Source of the DNA: Butyricicoccus_A sp963601915
GTDB lineage: Bacteria; Bacillota; Clostridia; Oscillospirales; Butyricicoccaceae
Direction of reading: 5' to 3'
Assembly (NCBI GenBank): GCA_963601915.1
Contig: CAVCGL010000001.1
Span: 308,449-372,448 of the forward strand
Length of the DNA: 64,000 nucleotides
Shown: positions 16,288 through 24,672 of the stretch, in pieces
Position numbering within the stretch: position 1 is the stretch's first letter
Layout: every line of letters begins with the position of its first letter
Notes under the pieces: generated by a model
What the model was told of the DNA's origin: nothing
Database searches by the model: none
What the model saw: the letters and a program-made list of their open reading frames with translations, nothing else
Program-made: the position numbers and the translations under genes

Positions 16288-17604
16288 ATGATTCCGTTTT
16301 CCATCTTGAGCGGACAGTTGCTGTCAGCGGGAGAGAAAATACAAGAGGTCAGTATTTTAGATGTATCGCGCATTGGGTTTACATTTCGTGTGCCGCGGCA
16401 ATGGCACGAAAATTGGGATACGATAGAGCTGCATGTATATTGCCGAAAAGACGGTGCCTATCGTGTGATTGTTTTGCACGATGTTCTGTGTAAACTAGAG
16501 CAGGAAACAGAATTTTTTACGCTATATCGCGTCGAGTGCGATCAAGCGGAGTATAAACAGATCGTGACGGAGTTCATGGCGGAATACAGTCAATACATCT
16601 CTTTGAAATTGGCTGACGATGACGGACAACTGGCGCAGACGTTGACCGGCTATCCCGCGCGTAAAGACACAGTGTTTGCCTCGCATTGGGAGGCGCAGAA
16701 ACACGATTGGTTTTCAAACGTGCAGCCGGATGCGGAGTGGCAGACAGCTATGCATGACATGCCGGAACTTGCCATTGCGTTGGATCGGCCGGAGCTATGG
16801 GAAACCTATCTTGCCATGCCTGTGGATGATTTTTTGACATGGTATTGGACGTCAAATGGATTGGACAGACATCCCATGGCGAAAAAACAGATTTCTTGTT
16901 TGTATCTTGGCAATGCGTATTGCTCGAAATTATTTCCGACAAGACGGGAACTGCATCTGCTCATCGAAAAAATGAAGAGAGAACAGCTGCAAGTGGTTTT
17001 TGTCACCGCACCGCTGCGAGAATGCGAAGTGGAAGCCGCGCGGCTTTGGTTAGAAAGCCTGCCCAAGCAACAAATAAAAATTGTCTGCAATGATTGGGGC
17101 ATGTTGGAGCTCGTCAAACAGGCAGGATATGTCCCGATCTTGGGAACGCTGCTCAACAAACGCCGAAAAGATGCACGGCTTGCATATAAAAACGGCATGG
17201 CATCGCATCAAGACCAATTGCAGCAGACAGCAGTGCATGCGGATTTTTATCGGGACTGGCTCAAACGAACCTATCATGTCGAAACAATCTCGTTTGAAAC
17301 CTGCGGGTATATTCCGGCACTGACACAAGGTGCTGATGTATATGCGCCGTTTTATCAGATGAATACGGCGGGACATTGTACGTTATATGCTGCGTGTCAC
17401 AATGGCAGCCGCGGGCGGCAGACGCAAGAGACGGATTGCCCGCAGTATTGCCGAGAACGCGCGTTTTTATATCCCGATCATTTACATATGATTGGACGGT
17501 ATAACAGCCTGTTCGGTGCAGATTGGCGGATATTCACAGATGGAGCATATCTGAACGGCTTTCTCCGGCAAAAGCCGCGCCGCATGATTATCCATTTACT
17601 TTGA
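16288..17604 (+). CDS. Two-domain protein: PilZ-like N-terminus and U32/UbiV-like C-terminus
   Basis: 438 residues. The first about 110 residues resemble a PilZ barrel (VSILDVSRIGFTFRVP and following strands), although the RxxxR c-di-GMP motif is not clear. The C-terminal part (about 200-430) has ISCLYLGNAYCS, VFVTAPL, NDWGMLELV, GTLLNKRRKDARL and a Cys-rich end. This resembles the U32 peptidase/UbiU-UbiV fold whose members ligate a [4Fe-4S] cluster. AAAGGAG lies 8 bases before ATG 16288. The next gene, 11 bases on, is a second U32-type protein, so the two probably form a heteromeric pair as UbiU-UbiV do. Both domain calls are by eye; the PilZ one is tentative. Confidence 0.65.
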   Translation: MIPFSILSGQLLSAGEKIQEVSILDVSRIGFTFRVPRQWHENWDTIELHVYCRKDGAYRVIVLHDVLCKLEQETEFFTLYRVECDQAEYKQIVTEFMAEYSQYISLKLADDDGQLAQTLTGYPARKDTVFASHWEAQKHDWFSNVQPDAEWQTAMHDMPELAIALDRPELWETYLAMPVDDFLTWYWTSNGLDRHPMAKKQISCLYLGNAYCSKLFPTRRELHLLIEKMKREQLQVVFVTAPLRECEVEAARLWLESLPKQQIKIVCNDWGMLELVKQAGYVPILGTLLNKRRKDARLAYKNGMASHQDQLQQTAVHADFYRDWLKRTYHVETISFETCGYIPALTQGADVYAPFYQMNTAGHCTLYAACHNGSRGRQTQETDCPQYCRERAFLYPDHLHMIGRYNSLFGADWRIFTDGAYLNGFLRQKPRRMIIHLL

Positions 17605-17615
17605 GGAGAAAGAAT

Positions 17616-18560
17616 ATGAAAATCACAGCAGGCATTGGTTCGACAGATGCCTATATTCCCTGCGTACAGGCGGGAGCAGATGAGCTGTTCTGCGGATATG
17701 TACCGGCGGATTGGATGGAGAAATACGGCATTTTTTTGCCGCTCAATCGTCGGGAGGTGCTGTATTATCCGGTACAGATTGGTTCGCGCAGTGAATTGCA
17801 AATTTTAAACAGCATGAAGGAGATGTACGGCGTTCCGGTATCGATTACGCTCAATTCGCTATATTATACGCCGGAACAGTATCCGATTTTGGCGGATTAT
17901 ATACAGCAATGTGTGACGGATGGATTTTCTTCTTTTATTGTTGCAGATATGGCTCTGATCATCTATCTGTATGAGCAGGGGATAGACCGGCAGATTCAGC
18001 TGCATATCAGCGGAGAACTGTCTGAAATCAACCATCTGACAATTGAGCAATGCAGGAAACTGGGTGCAAAGCGTATCATTTTTCACCGAAAGACGACACT
18101 TGCAGATATGCAGACCTGTGTGAACACGCAGCCGGAACTGGAATATGAAGCGTTCGTACTCAATGAGATGTGTCATTTTCACGGAGCCTTTTGCAGCTCC
18201 CTGCATTGTGACGAGCTTCCGCATGCGTGCCTGATACCATATCGGCTGGGAGGTGTGCATTCGTCGTTGGCTTATGAGGAAGAGACGCCCGATACACCAG
18301 AACGCAGCTGTGTGGGACAATCCGGCTGTGGATTGTGTGCGCTGTGGCGCATGAGAGAAGCCGGAATTTCTTATGGAAAATTGGTCAGCCGCGGCAATTT
18401 CTTAGAGGACACGGTTCGCGATATTCGGGCTTTCCGCACCGCTTTAGATATTCTAGATGACAGCGCAGAGGAAGTATCGTTTCAAAAACAGCTCAAACGA
18501 CAGCTGTTTCCTGACGGATGCAGCGGCACTTGCTATTATCCTGTCAATCAGGTACAATAA
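17616..18560 (+). CDS. U32 family peptidase-like protein
   Basis: 314 residues. It begins MKITAGIGSTDAYIPCVQAGADELFCGY and contains VPVSITLNSLYY, FIVADMALI, ELHISGELSEINHLTIEQCRKLGAKRI-type segments and AFVLNEMCHFHGAFC, the U32 (PF01136) TIM-barrel pattern. Cysteines at the MCHFHGAFCSSLHC region and at SCVGQSGCGLC could bind an iron-sulphur cluster. Family members include collagenase-like proteases and the O2-independent hydroxylases UbiU/V, TrhP and YegQ (tRNA modification). Which activity applies here is unknown. GAGGAG lies 7 bases before ATG 17616; it is co-transcribed with the preceding PilZ-like/U32 gene. Confidence 0.85.
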   Translation: MKITAGIGSTDAYIPCVQAGADELFCGYVPADWMEKYGIFLPLNRREVLYYPVQIGSRSELQILNSMKEMYGVPVSITLNSLYYTPEQYPILADYIQQCVTDGFSSFIVADMALIIYLYEQGIDRQIQLHISGELSEINHLTIEQCRKLGAKRIIFHRKTTLADMQTCVNTQPELEYEAFVLNEMCHFHGAFCSSLHCDELPHACLIPYRLGGVHSSLAYEEETPDTPERSCVGQSGCGLCALWRMREAGISYGKLVSRGNFLEDTVRDIRAFRTALDILDDSAEEVSFQKQLKRQLFPDGCSGTCYYPVNQVQ

Positions 18561-18592
18561 AAAAGGAAAAATAAACCAATGAGGAGCAACAA

Positions 18593-19588
18593 TTGGAACG
18601 AATCAAAACTTTTTTGCTTGTTGTGGTTCTCTCTCTTGTGGTATCTGCCGCAGGGTTTGCGTTTATCTCTGTCAACATCTATCATCGGTCGATTGGCGCA
18701 TCGCTGACGGAATTGCGGCTGCAGTCTAAAACGTCTACCAGAGTCTTTGAGACGGCACAGAATGCGCAGAAATATATGGAGAGACGAGCAAAATCAGAAG
18801 ATAAATGGTATGAACTGCCCGATGATATGGCATTTGGCAGCACGGTGATTGTGTTTCACTATGAAAACGTCAAGCTGTTGGCATTCGTACCGGAAGAGGA
18901 AAAGAATCACGTTGTCTTATATCTGCATGGCGGGGCGTATGTGAGCCAGATTTCAAAAAATCAGCTGCGCTTTTGCGATAAGCTGGCGCAGCAATCACAA
19001 TCCATTGTGCTGGCGCCGATTTATCCGCTGGCACCCAATCACCGGTTCAGTGATACATACTTGTTATTAGAACATTTGTATCCGGATATTCGCGATTACA
19101 CAGATCTGCCGCTGACGATTTTGGGAGATTCTGCTGGCGGCGGTTTGGCAGCTGGATTTTGTGAATATCTCGGCGTATGGGGCTGGGAGCAGCCGGAGCA
19201 GCTCATCCTGATCTGTCCGTGGCTGGATGCAACACTGTCCAATCCGGACATCGAGCGATATGCCAAACGGGATCCGACGCTATCTCCCAAGGGATTGAAG
19301 CGAATGGGAAAGGCGTGGGCTGGACCGTACACCAATGCGAAGGACTACCGCATCAGTCCGATGTTTGGAGATATTTCGTGTTTCCAGCGAGTGACGATGT
19401 TTGTTGGAACGAGAGAGCTGCTGTATCCAGATGTGATACAGTTTTCAGAAAACCTGCAGGAAGCGGGTATAGATACCACGCTGCACATCGGCAAGGGATT
19501 AAATCACAATTATCCGCTGTACGACATTCCGGAAGCACAGACGGCGATGCAGCAAATTTGCGAAGCGATAGAACAATCAGATACATAA
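18593..19588 (+). CDS. Membrane-anchored alpha/beta hydrolase, HSL/lipase family
   Basis: 331 residues with an N-terminal membrane anchor (about 6-30) and an extracytoplasmic hydrolase domain of the hormone-sensitive-lipase type. Seen: oxyanion motif LHGGAY (about 106-111), nucleophile GDSAGGG, acid in RELLYPD, and His in GLNHNYPLYD. The likely substrates are acyl esters. It starts at TTG 18593, six bases after GAGGAG; no ATG start fits. It lies 32 bases after the U32 gene and probably belongs to that unit. Confidence 0.88.
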   Translation: MERIKTFLLVVVLSLVVSAAGFAFISVNIYHRSIGASLTELRLQSKTSTRVFETAQNAQKYMERRAKSEDKWYELPDDMAFGSTVIVFHYENVKLLAFVPEEEKNHVVLYLHGGAYVSQISKNQLRFCDKLAQQSQSIVLAPIYPLAPNHRFSDTYLLLEHLYPDIRDYTDLPLTILGDSAGGGLAAGFCEYLGVWGWEQPEQLILICPWLDATLSNPDIERYAKRDPTLSPKGLKRMGKAWAGPYTNAKDYRISPMFGDISCFQRVTMFVGTRELLYPDVIQFSENLQEAGIDTTLHIGKGLNHNYPLYDIPEAQTAMQQICEAIEQSDT

Positions 19589-19589
19589 A

Positions 19590-19637
19590 AAGACGGTATG
19601 CATCGGAAAACTTTCGATGCATACCGTCTTATCTTTT
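19590..19637. terminator. Bidirectional terminator between the hydrolase and purC
   Basis: A perfect 16-bp stem (19590-19605 with 19615-19630) between convergent genes, with T-rich flanks. Confidence 0.9.
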
Positions 19638-19662
19638 CTATCCGTTTTGTAAATAACAGAGA

Positions 19663-20535
19663 TTACAGCTTCTTGCCGGTCAGCAGCTCATATGCCTGCA
19701 GATACTTGGCGATGGTCTTTTCGGTAACGTCTGTCGGCAGCTCCCAATCGTGCTCGTTTGCCTTCAGCCAGTCGCGTGCGAACTGCTTGTCGAAGGACGG
19801 CTGACCGTGACCCGGCTCATAACCGTCTGCCGGCCAGAAGCGGGAGGAATCCGGTGTCAGCATCTCATCGCCCAAAACGACGTTGCCGTTTTCGTCGAGA
19901 CCGAACTCGAACTTGGTGTCAGCGATAATGATACCGCGGCTCAGCGCGTAGTCTGCGCACTTCTTGTACAGTGCGATGGTATAATCGCGCAGCTTCTGTG
20001 CGTACTCTGCACCCTTGCCCGGGAAGTACTTCTCCAGATGCTCGATGCTCTGCTCGTAGGAAATGTTTTCGTCATGATCGCCGATTTCAGCCTTGGTGGA
20101 CGGGGTGTAGATCGGCTCCGGCAGCTTGTCGGATTCCTTCAGGCCCTCCGGCAGCTTGATGCCACATACGGTACCGTCCTTCTGGTAGCTTGCCCAGCCG
20201 GAACCGGTGATGTAGCCGCGGACGATGCACTCGATAGGAAGCATGTTCAGCTTCTTGCACAACATGCTGTTGCCATCGAACTTCGGCTGCTGGAAGTACT
20301 CCGGCATGTCCTTGACATCCACGGAAATCATGTGGTTTGGAATAATATCCTTGGTCAGATCGAACCAGAACTTGGACATCTGGGTCAGAACGGTGCCCTT
20401 CTTTTCGATGGTGTTCTTGAGGATCACATCAAAGCAACTGATGCGGTCGGTTGCCACCATAATCAGGCTGTCACCGTTGTCGTAAATCTCACGAACTTTG
20501 CCTTCCTTGATCGGCTTCATTTCCTTTGCACTCAT
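19663..20535 (-). CDS. purC: Phosphoribosylaminoimidazole-succinocarboxamide synthase
   Basis: Step of de novo purine synthesis: CAIR + aspartate + ATP to SAICAR. 290 residues, the longer type. Seen: KEGKVREIYD, VATDRISCFDVI, GYITGSGWASYQ, TPSTKAEIGDHDENIS, IIIADTKFEFGLDENG and LTPDSSRFWPADGYEPG. GAGGT precedes ATG 20535. It stands alone; the rest of the pur pathway except a PurF homologue (56847) is outside the window. The leader shows no riboswitch that I recognise. Confidence 0.96.
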   Translation of the reverse strand: MSAKEMKPIKEGKVREIYDNGDSLIMVATDRISCFDVILKNTIEKKGTVLTQMSKFWFDLTKDIIPNHMISVDVKDMPEYFQQPKFDGNSMLCKKLNMLPIECIVRGYITGSGWASYQKDGTVCGIKLPEGLKESDKLPEPIYTPSTKAEIGDHDENISYEQSIEHLEKYFPGKGAEYAQKLRDYTIALYKKCADYALSRGIIIADTKFEFGLDENGNVVLGDEMLTPDSSRFWPADGYEPGHGQPSFDKQFARDWLKANEHDWELPTDVTEKTIAKYLQAYELLTGKKL

Positions 20536-20745
20536 GTTATTTACCTCACAATCTGCGAAAGATTAAGTATTACTCTACTAGATAACCAGATTTTGAGAGA
20601 AAAATCAATAGTAAATTTCAACATAATTCTAAAAATGTCAAAAAAATGAGAGATTTGGCACAGATAAGCAAGATTAGGGATAGGCAACTGGCAGAAAATA
20701 TGATAAAATTAAAAGAAATTTTCATATGGAGAGGAGAGAAAGAGC

Positions 20746-20928
20746 ATGGGCTTTGCAGATCCAGTGGATTATGTTGTGGTTTCGTTTGAGGGAGATTACG
20801 CCATGCTGCAAAAAGTCGATGAGCCGAACGGAGAGCTGACACAGGTGGCGATTGCGCTGCTGCCGGATGGCGCGACGGACGGCAGCCGTGTGCGCCGTGT
20901 CATGCTGGAGTACACATTGTTGCCGTAA
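20746..20928 (+). CDS. Small protein, DUF3006-like
   Basis: 60 residues: VVVSFEGDYAMLQKVDEPNG, then AIALLPDGATDGSRVRRV. The EGDYAVLE...LPEGAKEGD-like pattern resembles the small DUF3006 beta proteins, which have no assigned function. GGAGAGGAGAG lies 7-17 bases upstream of ATG 20746, which supports expression. It is a single gene between purC and a MATE transporter. Confidence 0.72.
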   Translation: MGFADPVDYVVVSFEGDYAMLQKVDEPNGELTQVAIALLPDGATDGSRVRRVMLEYTLLP

Positions 20929-21057
20929 AATGGCGGTCGAATTCATAAAAACGATGGACTTGTTGCATATTCCTGCTTAATTCTTTTTTAGCTCTTTTCA
21001 TTTTCCAATAAATCGTGTAAAGTAAGAGGCGAGAAAGAAAAGAAGGAGTTTGAACGT

Positions 21058-22404
21058 ATGCTGCTAAAAGACAAAAAATTTTACCGCATGTTTTGGGTTC
21101 TGTGCCTTCCGATTGTCCTTCAGAATGTCATTTCCCTGAGTGTCAATCTGACGGATAATCTTATGCTTGGAAGCTATGCGGAAAGTGCTTTGTCCGGCGT
21201 CACAGCGGTCAATCAGATTCAGTTTATCTATCAGAATCTGCTGATCGGCATTGGCGACGGTCTGGTCATTCTGTCCTCACAGTATTGGGGCAGAAAAGAT
21301 ACAGAAACCATTCGCAAGGTTTCAAGCATTGCCATGCGCACAGCGCTCGTACTGATGCTTGCGTTGTTTGTCATCGTGTCGCTGTTTCCGGCACAGGCGG
21401 TCGGTCTGTTTACCAACGATGCGGAGATTATCGCGGAAGGCGTCAAATATCTCAATATTGTACGATTTACCTATCCGTTCTTCTGTGTCACGACAATTTT
21501 GCTTGCTGTATTGAGAAGTACAGAAGTGGTCAAGATCGCCTTTTATCTGTCGGTGAGCACCCTGTGCATCAATTTCTGTATTAACTGGTGCTTGATTTAT
21601 GGCCGATTTGGTCTGCCGCGGCTTGGTGTACAGGGTGCTGCAATCGGAACACTGGTTGCGCGTATTGTTGAGTGTGTGATTATCCTGTGCTATGTCGCAA
21701 AAAAGGAAAAAAATCTGCATCTGAAGCTCAAGGACTTCCTGCATGTAGACCGCACGATCATGAAGGATTATTATCGTGTCAGCCTGCCGATTTTATTTAC
21801 TTCCGCGATGTGGGGATTTAATACGGCCATGCAGACGGCAATCCTTGGCCATCTGACCTCCAGTGCCATTGCGGCAAACAGCATGGCGTCAAACCTGTAC
21901 TTAATCGTCAAGACAGTCGCCGTTGGCGCGGCATCGACGGCCAATGTCTTTATCGGCAAAGCAATCGGTGCGGGCGATATGAAGGTGGTCAAACAGTACG
22001 CCAAGACGTTTCAGGTCATGTTTTTGGTCATGGGTATCTGCTGCGGTTTGATTCTGTATGGACTGACAGAGCCGGTACTGGCGCTATACAGCTTCTCGGA
22101 CGAGAGCCGCGAGCTGGCTCGCACCTTCCTGCATATTCTGTGCATTGTCATGGTCGGCATGTGTTATCAGATGCCAGTCAATTCCGGCATTATCAAGGGC
22201 GGCGGCGCGACAAAATATGCTATGATTTTGGATTTGGTCAGCATTTGGTGCATTGTGATTCCGCTGTCGTTTTTCATGGCGTTTTACGTCAAGGCATCGC
22301 CGGTTGTTGTGGTTTGGTGCCTGAATTTGGATCAGCTGTTTAAGGCGGTTCCTGCGTTTATCATGGTAAACTATGGACACTGGGCAAAGAAGCTGACCCG
22401 ATAA
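21058..22404 (+). CDS. MATE family efflux transporter
   Basis: 448 residues with 12 hydrophobic helices in two MatE repeats. Typical features: an early FWVLCLPIVLQNVISLSVNLTDNLMLG segment (helix 1 with the NLTDNLMLG motif), VQGAAIGTLVAR at the end of the first half, and a second MatE repeat from about 230. The family exports cationic drugs or metabolites against Na+ or H+. AAGGAG lies 9 bases before ATG 21058. It is a single-gene unit closed by a strong hairpin. Confidence 0.93.
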   Translation: MLLKDKKFYRMFWVLCLPIVLQNVISLSVNLTDNLMLGSYAESALSGVTAVNQIQFIYQNLLIGIGDGLVILSSQYWGRKDTETIRKVSSIAMRTALVLMLALFVIVSLFPAQAVGLFTNDAEIIAEGVKYLNIVRFTYPFFCVTTILLAVLRSTEVVKIAFYLSVSTLCINFCINWCLIYGRFGLPRLGVQGAAIGTLVARIVECVIILCYVAKKEKNLHLKLKDFLHVDRTIMKDYYRVSLPILFTSAMWGFNTAMQTAILGHLTSSAIAANSMASNLYLIVKTVAVGAASTANVFIGKAIGAGDMKVVKQYAKTFQVMFLVMGICCGLILYGLTEPVLALYSFSDESRELARTFLHILCIVMVGMCYQMPVNSGIIKGGGATKYAMILDLVSIWCIVIPLSFFMAFYVKASPVVVVWCLNLDQLFKAVPAFIMVNYGHWAKKLTR

Positions 22405-22415
22405 ACAAGAAATTA

Positions 22416-22453
22416 AAAACACTCGCTTGTTATAAAAAACAGGCGGGTGTTTT
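22416..22453 (+). terminator. Terminator of the MATE gene
   Basis: A 16-bp stem AAAACACTCGCTTGTT/AACAGGCGGGTGTTTT (two wobble pairs) ending in T4. Confidence 0.88.
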
Positions 22454-22475
22454 CTATCTGTACAGAGGAGGATAC

Positions 22476-23354
22476 ATGCATAATAGACAGACCATTGGAC
22501 ATATCTTGGCGGCGCTGACCGTTTTTGTATGGGGAACGACATTTATTTCGACAAAAATTCTATTGCACGTTTTTACGCCGGTTGAAATTTTATTTATTCG
22601 GTTTGTACTCGGCTTGTGTGCGCTGTTTTTGGCATGTCCCCATCAGCTGAAAGGCACAACGAAAAAGCAGGAAGCAATGCTTGCTGCGGCCGGTTTGTGC
22701 GGCATTTGTCTGTATTATCTCTTGGAGAATATTGCGTTGACGTATACCCTGGCGTCCAATGTGGGTGTCATTGTTGCAACGGCACCGTTTTTTACGGCAA
22801 TGCTCGCGCATTTTTGTTTTCGGGAGAAAGATGTGCTGCACGCAAATTTTTTTGTCGGGTTCATCATCGCTATGCTCGGTATCGGAATGATTAGCTTTAA
22901 TGGTGCGGCACTGCATCTCAATCCGATTGGAGATGTACTGGCGCTCCTTGCTTCGCTGGTTTGGGCTTGTTATTCTAATCTGACCCGAAAAATTGGCACG
23001 TTTGGTTATCCGACTGTGCTGATTACGCGTCGGATTTTTTTGTACGGTACGCTGTTTATGCTGCCGACACTGTTTTTCTTTGACTGCAAGTGGGATTTGA
23101 TGCAGCTGACGCATCCGGTATATCTGGCCAATATTCTGTTTTTAGGTCTTGGTGCCTCGGCATTATGCTTTGTGACCTGGAATTTTGCGGTTAAGCTGCT
23201 CGGAGCTGTCAAGACAAGTGTGTATATTTATATGACGCCGGTTGTCACAGCGGTTACATCGGTATTGATTTTGCACGAGACCATCACGCCGCTGGCGGGA
23301 GTAGGAATTGTACTGATTTTGACGGGTCTCATTTTATCGGAATGGAGACGATAA
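22476..23354 (+). CDS. EamA/DMT family transporter
   Basis: 292 residues, ten predicted membrane helices in two EamA repeats: FVWGTTFISTKILL near the start, ENIALTYTLASNVGVIVATAPFF at the end of the first repeat, and VYIYMTPVVTAVTSVLILHE in the second. The substrate is probably a small metabolite or amino acid but cannot be told from sequence. AGAGGAGG lies 5 bases before ATG 22476. Confidence 0.92.
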   Translation: MHNRQTIGHILAALTVFVWGTTFISTKILLHVFTPVEILFIRFVLGLCALFLACPHQLKGTTKKQEAMLAAAGLCGICLYYLLENIALTYTLASNVGVIVATAPFFTAMLAHFCFREKDVLHANFFVGFIIAMLGIGMISFNGAALHLNPIGDVLALLASLVWACYSNLTRKIGTFGYPTVLITRRIFLYGTLFMLPTLFFFDCKWDLMQLTHPVYLANILFLGLGASALCFVTWNFAVKLLGAVKTSVYIYMTPVVTAVTSVLILHETITPLAGVGIVLILTGLILSEWRR

Positions 23355-23381
23355 ATTGCAGGATTTTTCCCGTGCTATCCT

Positions 23382-23410
23382 TTGACAAACGCTGCTGTGC
23401 ATGATACGAT
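23382..23410 (+). promoter_or_regulatory. Promoter of the RsmH-type gene
   Basis: TTGACA (23382-23387), 17-base spacer, TACGAT (23405-23410). Confidence 0.75.
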
Positions 23411-23446
23411 AAAGAAAAGGCATCAAAAAAGAAGGAACGAGTTATT

Positions 23447-24487
23447 ATGGAAGAACAACAGCAGCATAAACGCCGCAAACGATATAAAGGCACGCATCCG
23501 CGAAAATTCAGTGAAAAATATAAAGAACTGAATCCGGAAAAGTACCAGGATGACGTAAAAAAGATTATCGGACAGGGAAAAACGCCCGCCGGGATGCATA
23601 TTTCCATTATGGTGCAGGAAATTTTAGACTTTTTGCAGATTCAGCCGGGACAGGTCGGCTATGACGCCACATTGGGATATGGCGGACACACCCGCAGAAT
23701 GCTGGAATGCCTGCAAGGACAAGGACATATATATGCGACAGATGTTGACCCGATTGAATCGGAGAAAACCAAAGCTCGTTTGGCGGCTCTCGGATTTGGC
23801 GAAGATATTTTGACGATTCGCCGCATGAATTTTTCAGAGATTGATAAGGTCGCCGAAGAAAAGTTTGATTTTGTTTTGGCAGATCTCGGCGTATCCTCTA
23901 TGCAGATTGACAATCCGGAGCGCGGATTTACCTTTAAGCAGGATGGCCCACTTGATCTGCGCCTAGATCCGACTTCCGGCACATCTGCGGCACAGCGCCT
24001 GCGTGAGCTGGAAGAAGATGAATTGGTCGGCTTGCTGGTAGAAAATTCTGATGAGCCGTATGCGCAGTGCATCGCATCGGAAATTATGCGGACGTTTGCC
24101 CGCGGAGAAAGCATTGACACGACACGCCAGCTGTACGATGCGATTGCCCGCGCCTTGTCGTTTCTGCCGAAGAACGAACAAAAGGATATGGTGAAAAAAT
24201 CCTGCCAGCGCTGTTTTCAGGCGCTTCGCATTGATGTAAACAGCGAGTTTGAGGTGCTGTATGCTTTCTTGGAAAAACTGCCGACTGTGCTCAAGCCGGG
24301 CGGCCGTGTGGCGATTTTGACTTTCCATTCCGGTGAGGACAGACTGGTAAAAAAAGCGTTCAAACAGGGCGTGCGCGACGGCGTGTACCGCGAGGCCGCG
24401 CGCGATGTCATTCGCCCGTCAGCAGAGGAGTGCTACCAGAATCCGCGTGCGCATTCCACAAAAATGCGCTGGGCAATCAAAGCGTAA
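23447..24487 (+). CDS. RsmH-family rRNA methyltransferase (second-paralogue type)
   Basis: 346 residues. It resembles 16S rRNA C1402 N4-methyltransferase RsmH (MraW): DATLGYGGHT (normally DGTLGxGGHS), DLGVSSMQIDNPERGFTFKQDGPLDLR, QALRIDVNSE, LKPGGRVAILTFHSGEDRLVK. It carries a basic N-terminal extension of about 50 residues absent from classical RsmH. It is also not in a division/cell-wall cluster (no mraZ, ftsL or ftsI nearby). It is therefore probably a second paralogue of the type found in many Clostridia; its exact target may differ. It has its own promoter and is a single gene. Confidence 0.85.
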   Translation: MEEQQQHKRRKRYKGTHPRKFSEKYKELNPEKYQDDVKKIIGQGKTPAGMHISIMVQEILDFLQIQPGQVGYDATLGYGGHTRRMLECLQGQGHIYATDVDPIESEKTKARLAALGFGEDILTIRRMNFSEIDKVAEEKFDFVLADLGVSSMQIDNPERGFTFKQDGPLDLRLDPTSGTSAAQRLRELEEDELVGLLVENSDEPYAQCIASEIMRTFARGESIDTTRQLYDAIARALSFLPKNEQKDMVKKSCQRCFQALRIDVNSEFEVLYAFLEKLPTVLKPGGRVAILTFHSGEDRLVKKAFKQGVRDGVYREAARDVIRPSAEECYQNPRAHSTKMRWAIKA

Positions 24488-24556
24488 AACAACTCGAAAA
24501 AATAGCTGGGAAAAACTATGATGTTTGCTGATTTTCAGGCAATTTGTGCCTGACGC

Positions 24557-24585
24557 TTGACAGATTGTGTAAAACATGATATTCT
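24557..24585 (+). promoter_or_regulatory. Promoter of nadA
   Basis: TTGACA (24557-24562), 17-base spacer, TATTCT (24580-24585). Confidence 0.75.
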
Positions 24586-24612
24586 CAGAAACGATAAACA
24601 TATAAAAACACT

Positions 24613-24633
24613 GGGAAATGCGCTGCATTTTCC
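24613..24633 (+). promoter_or_regulatory. Hairpin in the nadA leader
   Basis: A 9-bp stem GGGAAATGC/GCATTTTCC (one G-U pair) with a three-base loop lies about 20 bases after the expected transcript start. It has no T-run, so it is not a terminator. It could be a protein-binding inverted repeat or an mRNA stabiliser; the function is unknown. Confidence 0.4.
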
Positions 24634-24672
24634 ATTCACACTACACCAATACCTAATCAGGAGAAATGACGT

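Noticed and set aside
20536..20745. Purine riboswitch or PurR box upstream of purC
   Set aside because: No recognisable aptamer core or PurBox pair by eye; a TTGACA on the minus strand at 20641-20636 lacks a good -10 box at the right distance.
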